Shown here in pieces: positions 5,716 to 7,065 of a stretch of DNA of 7,065 bases. The stretch's first letter is position 1. Every line of letters begins with the position of its first letter. Position numbers and translations under genes: made by a program. This DNA comes from Chitinophagaceae bacterium (lineage in GTDB: Bacteria; Bacteroidota; Bacteroidia; Chitinophagales; Chitinophagaceae). The notes beneath the pieces were generated by a model, which saw only the letters and a list, made by a program, of their open reading frames with translations, was not told the origin of the DNA and ran no database searches. The DNA is taken from NCBI GenBank assembly GCA_003509845.1, contig DOMR01000279.1, positions 1 through 7,065 on the forward strand, given 5' to 3'.

Positions 5716-7065
5716 TTATTTTTTCCCTTGTACTTTTTTGTGCAAATCATCCAACTTGCTTGTGTACAAACTACGGCCATGGGTACCTAAAATAATTTCA
5801 TTATCTCTAGGATGAATCACGATATCGTGAATTGGTACCGCATTTGGTAAACCTTTGTTCCAACCCATGGAACTTGCACCACCATCTGTACTTACATACA
5901 AACCACCGTCAGTACCAACATATAAAACTTGACCTGAAACATTATCTTCAGTAATTACATTGACTGCTTCCAAAGGCAAATCTTTCATGATTTGCGTCCA
6001 AGTTGTTCCATAATCATTACTTACAAATACATATGCATTAAAATGGTCATTACGATAGCCATTCATTGTTGCATAAACACGTGATTCACTGTATGCACTT
6101 GCCAATACCCTACTCACATATAAACCTTTAGGTAATTTTGCACTTAATAAAGAAAAAGTATAACCACCATCTTTGGATAAATGAATCATACCATCATCTG
6201 TTCCTACATAGATTAAACCAAAACGGAATGGACTTTCACTCATGGTTGTTAAAGTACCATAAGGAACATCCCCTTGCGCTGGGTTGGAAGTTAATTCAGT
6301 ACTTAATGTTACTAAACTATCTCCTTTACTCATAGAGCGGTGAAATTTATTACTTCCATAATAAAAAACATCTTGGTTATGCTTACTTAATAAAATAGGT
6401 GTTTGCCAATTGAATCTAAATGCAGGCTCTCCTAAATTACGTAATGGTCTAATAAACTTTCGCTCCTTAGTTGTCAAATTCTGTCTTGAATATGCCCCAT
6501 ATTGAGAGCCACTATAAATAGTTTTATTATCTCTAGTATCTACCTGTACTTGCATACCATCCCCTCCATTTAACATAGTATAAGGATTATGTCCACTATC
6601 AAACCAATCAAAACTTTCTTTGGTTTGACTTGATCCCATCCAAGTACCATTATCCTGTAAGCCACCATAAACATTATAAGGCTTAGCCATATCAAAATTT
6701 ATATTGTAAAATTGACCCACTGGAGGTGTATTCGCCTTAAACCAATGATCGCCATTATCATAAGTAATATTACAACCACCATCATTACCAATAATAATGT
6801 GCCCGTCTTTTTGACCATTTAACCATGCGTAATGATGATCAGAATGTACATTTTCCTTACCTATTTCTTTAAACGTTTTTCCGCCATCTTTACTTAATAA
6901 TATACCAACGCCTGTGATAATTATTTTATCAGCATTGGTAGGGCTTATAAATACTTTACCAAAATAATAACCATAGGTACTATATAAATTAATTGGCTTG
7001 GTATGTGTTTTTTTCCAGGTTGCTCCTGCGTCCTCACTACGATATACTTCAGCACCAATAATTGG
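5716..7065 (-). CDS. Asp-box (BNR) beta-propeller protein, sortilin/VPS10-like (5' end missing)
   Basis: The frame is open from the window edge (7065) to the TAA at 5716-5718, giving 449 visible residues; the N-terminus lies outside. A GTG at 6718-6720 is an internal valine and not a start, because the coding sequence and family motifs continue upstream of it. Asp-box motifs (S/T-x-D-x-G-x-T-W/F) recur at visible residues 10-17, 58-65, 101-108, 297-304 and 349-356, with a degenerate one at 392-402. These mark blades of a sialidase/sortilin-type beta-propeller. The stretches DHHYAW, IIGNDGG, PVGQFYNI, YGGLQDNGTW and LGTHGRS are typical of large Bacteroidota proteins annotated as BNR-repeat or 'glycosyl hydrolase' proteins, usually secreted. 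An enzymatic activity is not shown by these motifs, and many members probably bind rather than cleave. The chain stops at KKVQGKK soon after LGTHGRS, with no evident type IX secretion sorting domain. The gene converges on nifJ and is probably unrelated to it. Confidence 0.9.
   Translation of the reverse strand, partial: PIIGAEVYRSEDAGATWKKTHTKPINLYSTYGYYFGKVFISPTNADKIIITGVGILLSKDGGKTFKEIGKENVHSDHHYAWLNGQKDGHIIIGNDGGCNITYDNGDHWFKANTPPVGQFYNINFDMAKPYNVYGGLQDNGTWMGSSQTKESFDWFDSGHNPYTMLNGGDGMQVQVDTRDNKTIYSGSQYGAYSRQNLTTKERKFIRPLRNLGEPAFRFNWQTPILLSKHNQDVFYYGSNKFHRSMSKGDSLVTLSTELTSNPAQGDVPYGTLTTMSESPFRFGLIYVGTDDGMIHLSKDGGYTFSLLSAKLPKGLYVSRVLASAYSESRVYATMNGYRNDHFNAYVFVSNDYGTTWTQIMKDLPLEAVNVITEDNVSGQVLYVGTDGGLYVSTDGGASSMGWNKGLPNAVPIHDIVIHPRDNEIILGTHGRSLYTSKLDDLHKKVQGKK
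5860..7038 (-). repeat. Array of six Asp-box motifs in the BNR protein
   Basis: Reading along the - strand, the boxes are SEDAGATW (7015-7038), SKDGGKTF (6871-6894), TYDNGDHW (6742-6765), SKDGGYTF (6154-6177), SNDYGTTW (5998-6021) and the degenerate STDGGASSMGW (5860-5892). Five of the six fit or nearly fit the S/T-x-D-x-G-x-T-W/F turn. The last has three extra residues before the tryptophan. The gap of about 560 bases between the third and fourth boxes holds the YGGLQDNG region and no clear Asp-box, which suggests blades that have lost the motif. Confidence 0.8.

Noticed and set aside
6138..6335. Forward open frame of 65 codons opposite the BNR gene
   Set aside because: It is antisense to conserved Asp-box coding sequence and shows no start context or recognisable protein.
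6718..6720. GTG as the start of the reverse-strand BNR gene
   Set aside because: The frame stays open to 7065, and the upstream residues carry three more Asp-boxes and the family motif IIGNDGG, so this is an internal valine.

Overview
The window looks like AT-rich chromosomal DNA from a member of the Bacteroidota. The evidence is the codon use, the poor Shine-Dalgarno signals, a large Asp-box (BNR) protein with the YGGLQDNG signature common in that phylum, and NuoN and pyruvate:ferredoxin oxidoreductase sequences of the usual bacterial type. I cannot place it below phylum with confidence; a Chitinophagales/Sphingobacteriales-like lineage is only a guess.

Left part (1-1935, + strand): this is the end of a respiratory complex I (nuo) operon. 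A short open frame ending at 38 is probably the last codons of nuoM. It is followed by complete nuoN (47-1456) and, 14 bases later, a 136-residue protein I do not recognise (1471-1881), made of a helical N-terminal part, an Ala/Pro-rich linker and a beta-rich C-terminal part. A strong intrinsic terminator (1909-1935) closes the unit.

Middle part (1936-5672, + strand): a separate single-gene unit encodes a full-length pyruvate:ferredoxin/flavodoxin oxidoreductase (nifJ). All twelve expected cluster-ligating cysteines and the thiamine diphosphate motifs are present. A perfect 13-bp inverted repeat with a 12-nt loop (1986-2023) sits just before the likely ATG start at 2031 and encloses the alternative TTG start at 2004. 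It is the most notable non-coding structure in the window and is a candidate regulatory element. A terminator at 5644-5672 follows the gene.

Right part (5716-7065, - strand): this is the 3' portion of a convergent gene for an Asp-box beta-propeller protein of the sortilin/VPS10-like 'glycosyl hydrolase/BNR repeat' type. Its reading frame stays open to the window edge, so the N-terminus is missing. The terminator at 5644-5672 probably serves both this gene and nifJ.

Functionally, the + strand genes belong to central energy metabolism. PFOR oxidises pyruvate to acetyl-CoA with low-potential electrons, and complex I oxidises NADH (or a related donor) and pumps protons. The propeller gene is unrelated. 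I see no mobile element, CRISPR array, tRNA or rRNA, and no convincing novel multi-gene system. The small nuo-linked protein and the hairpin at the nifJ start are the items most worth following up.
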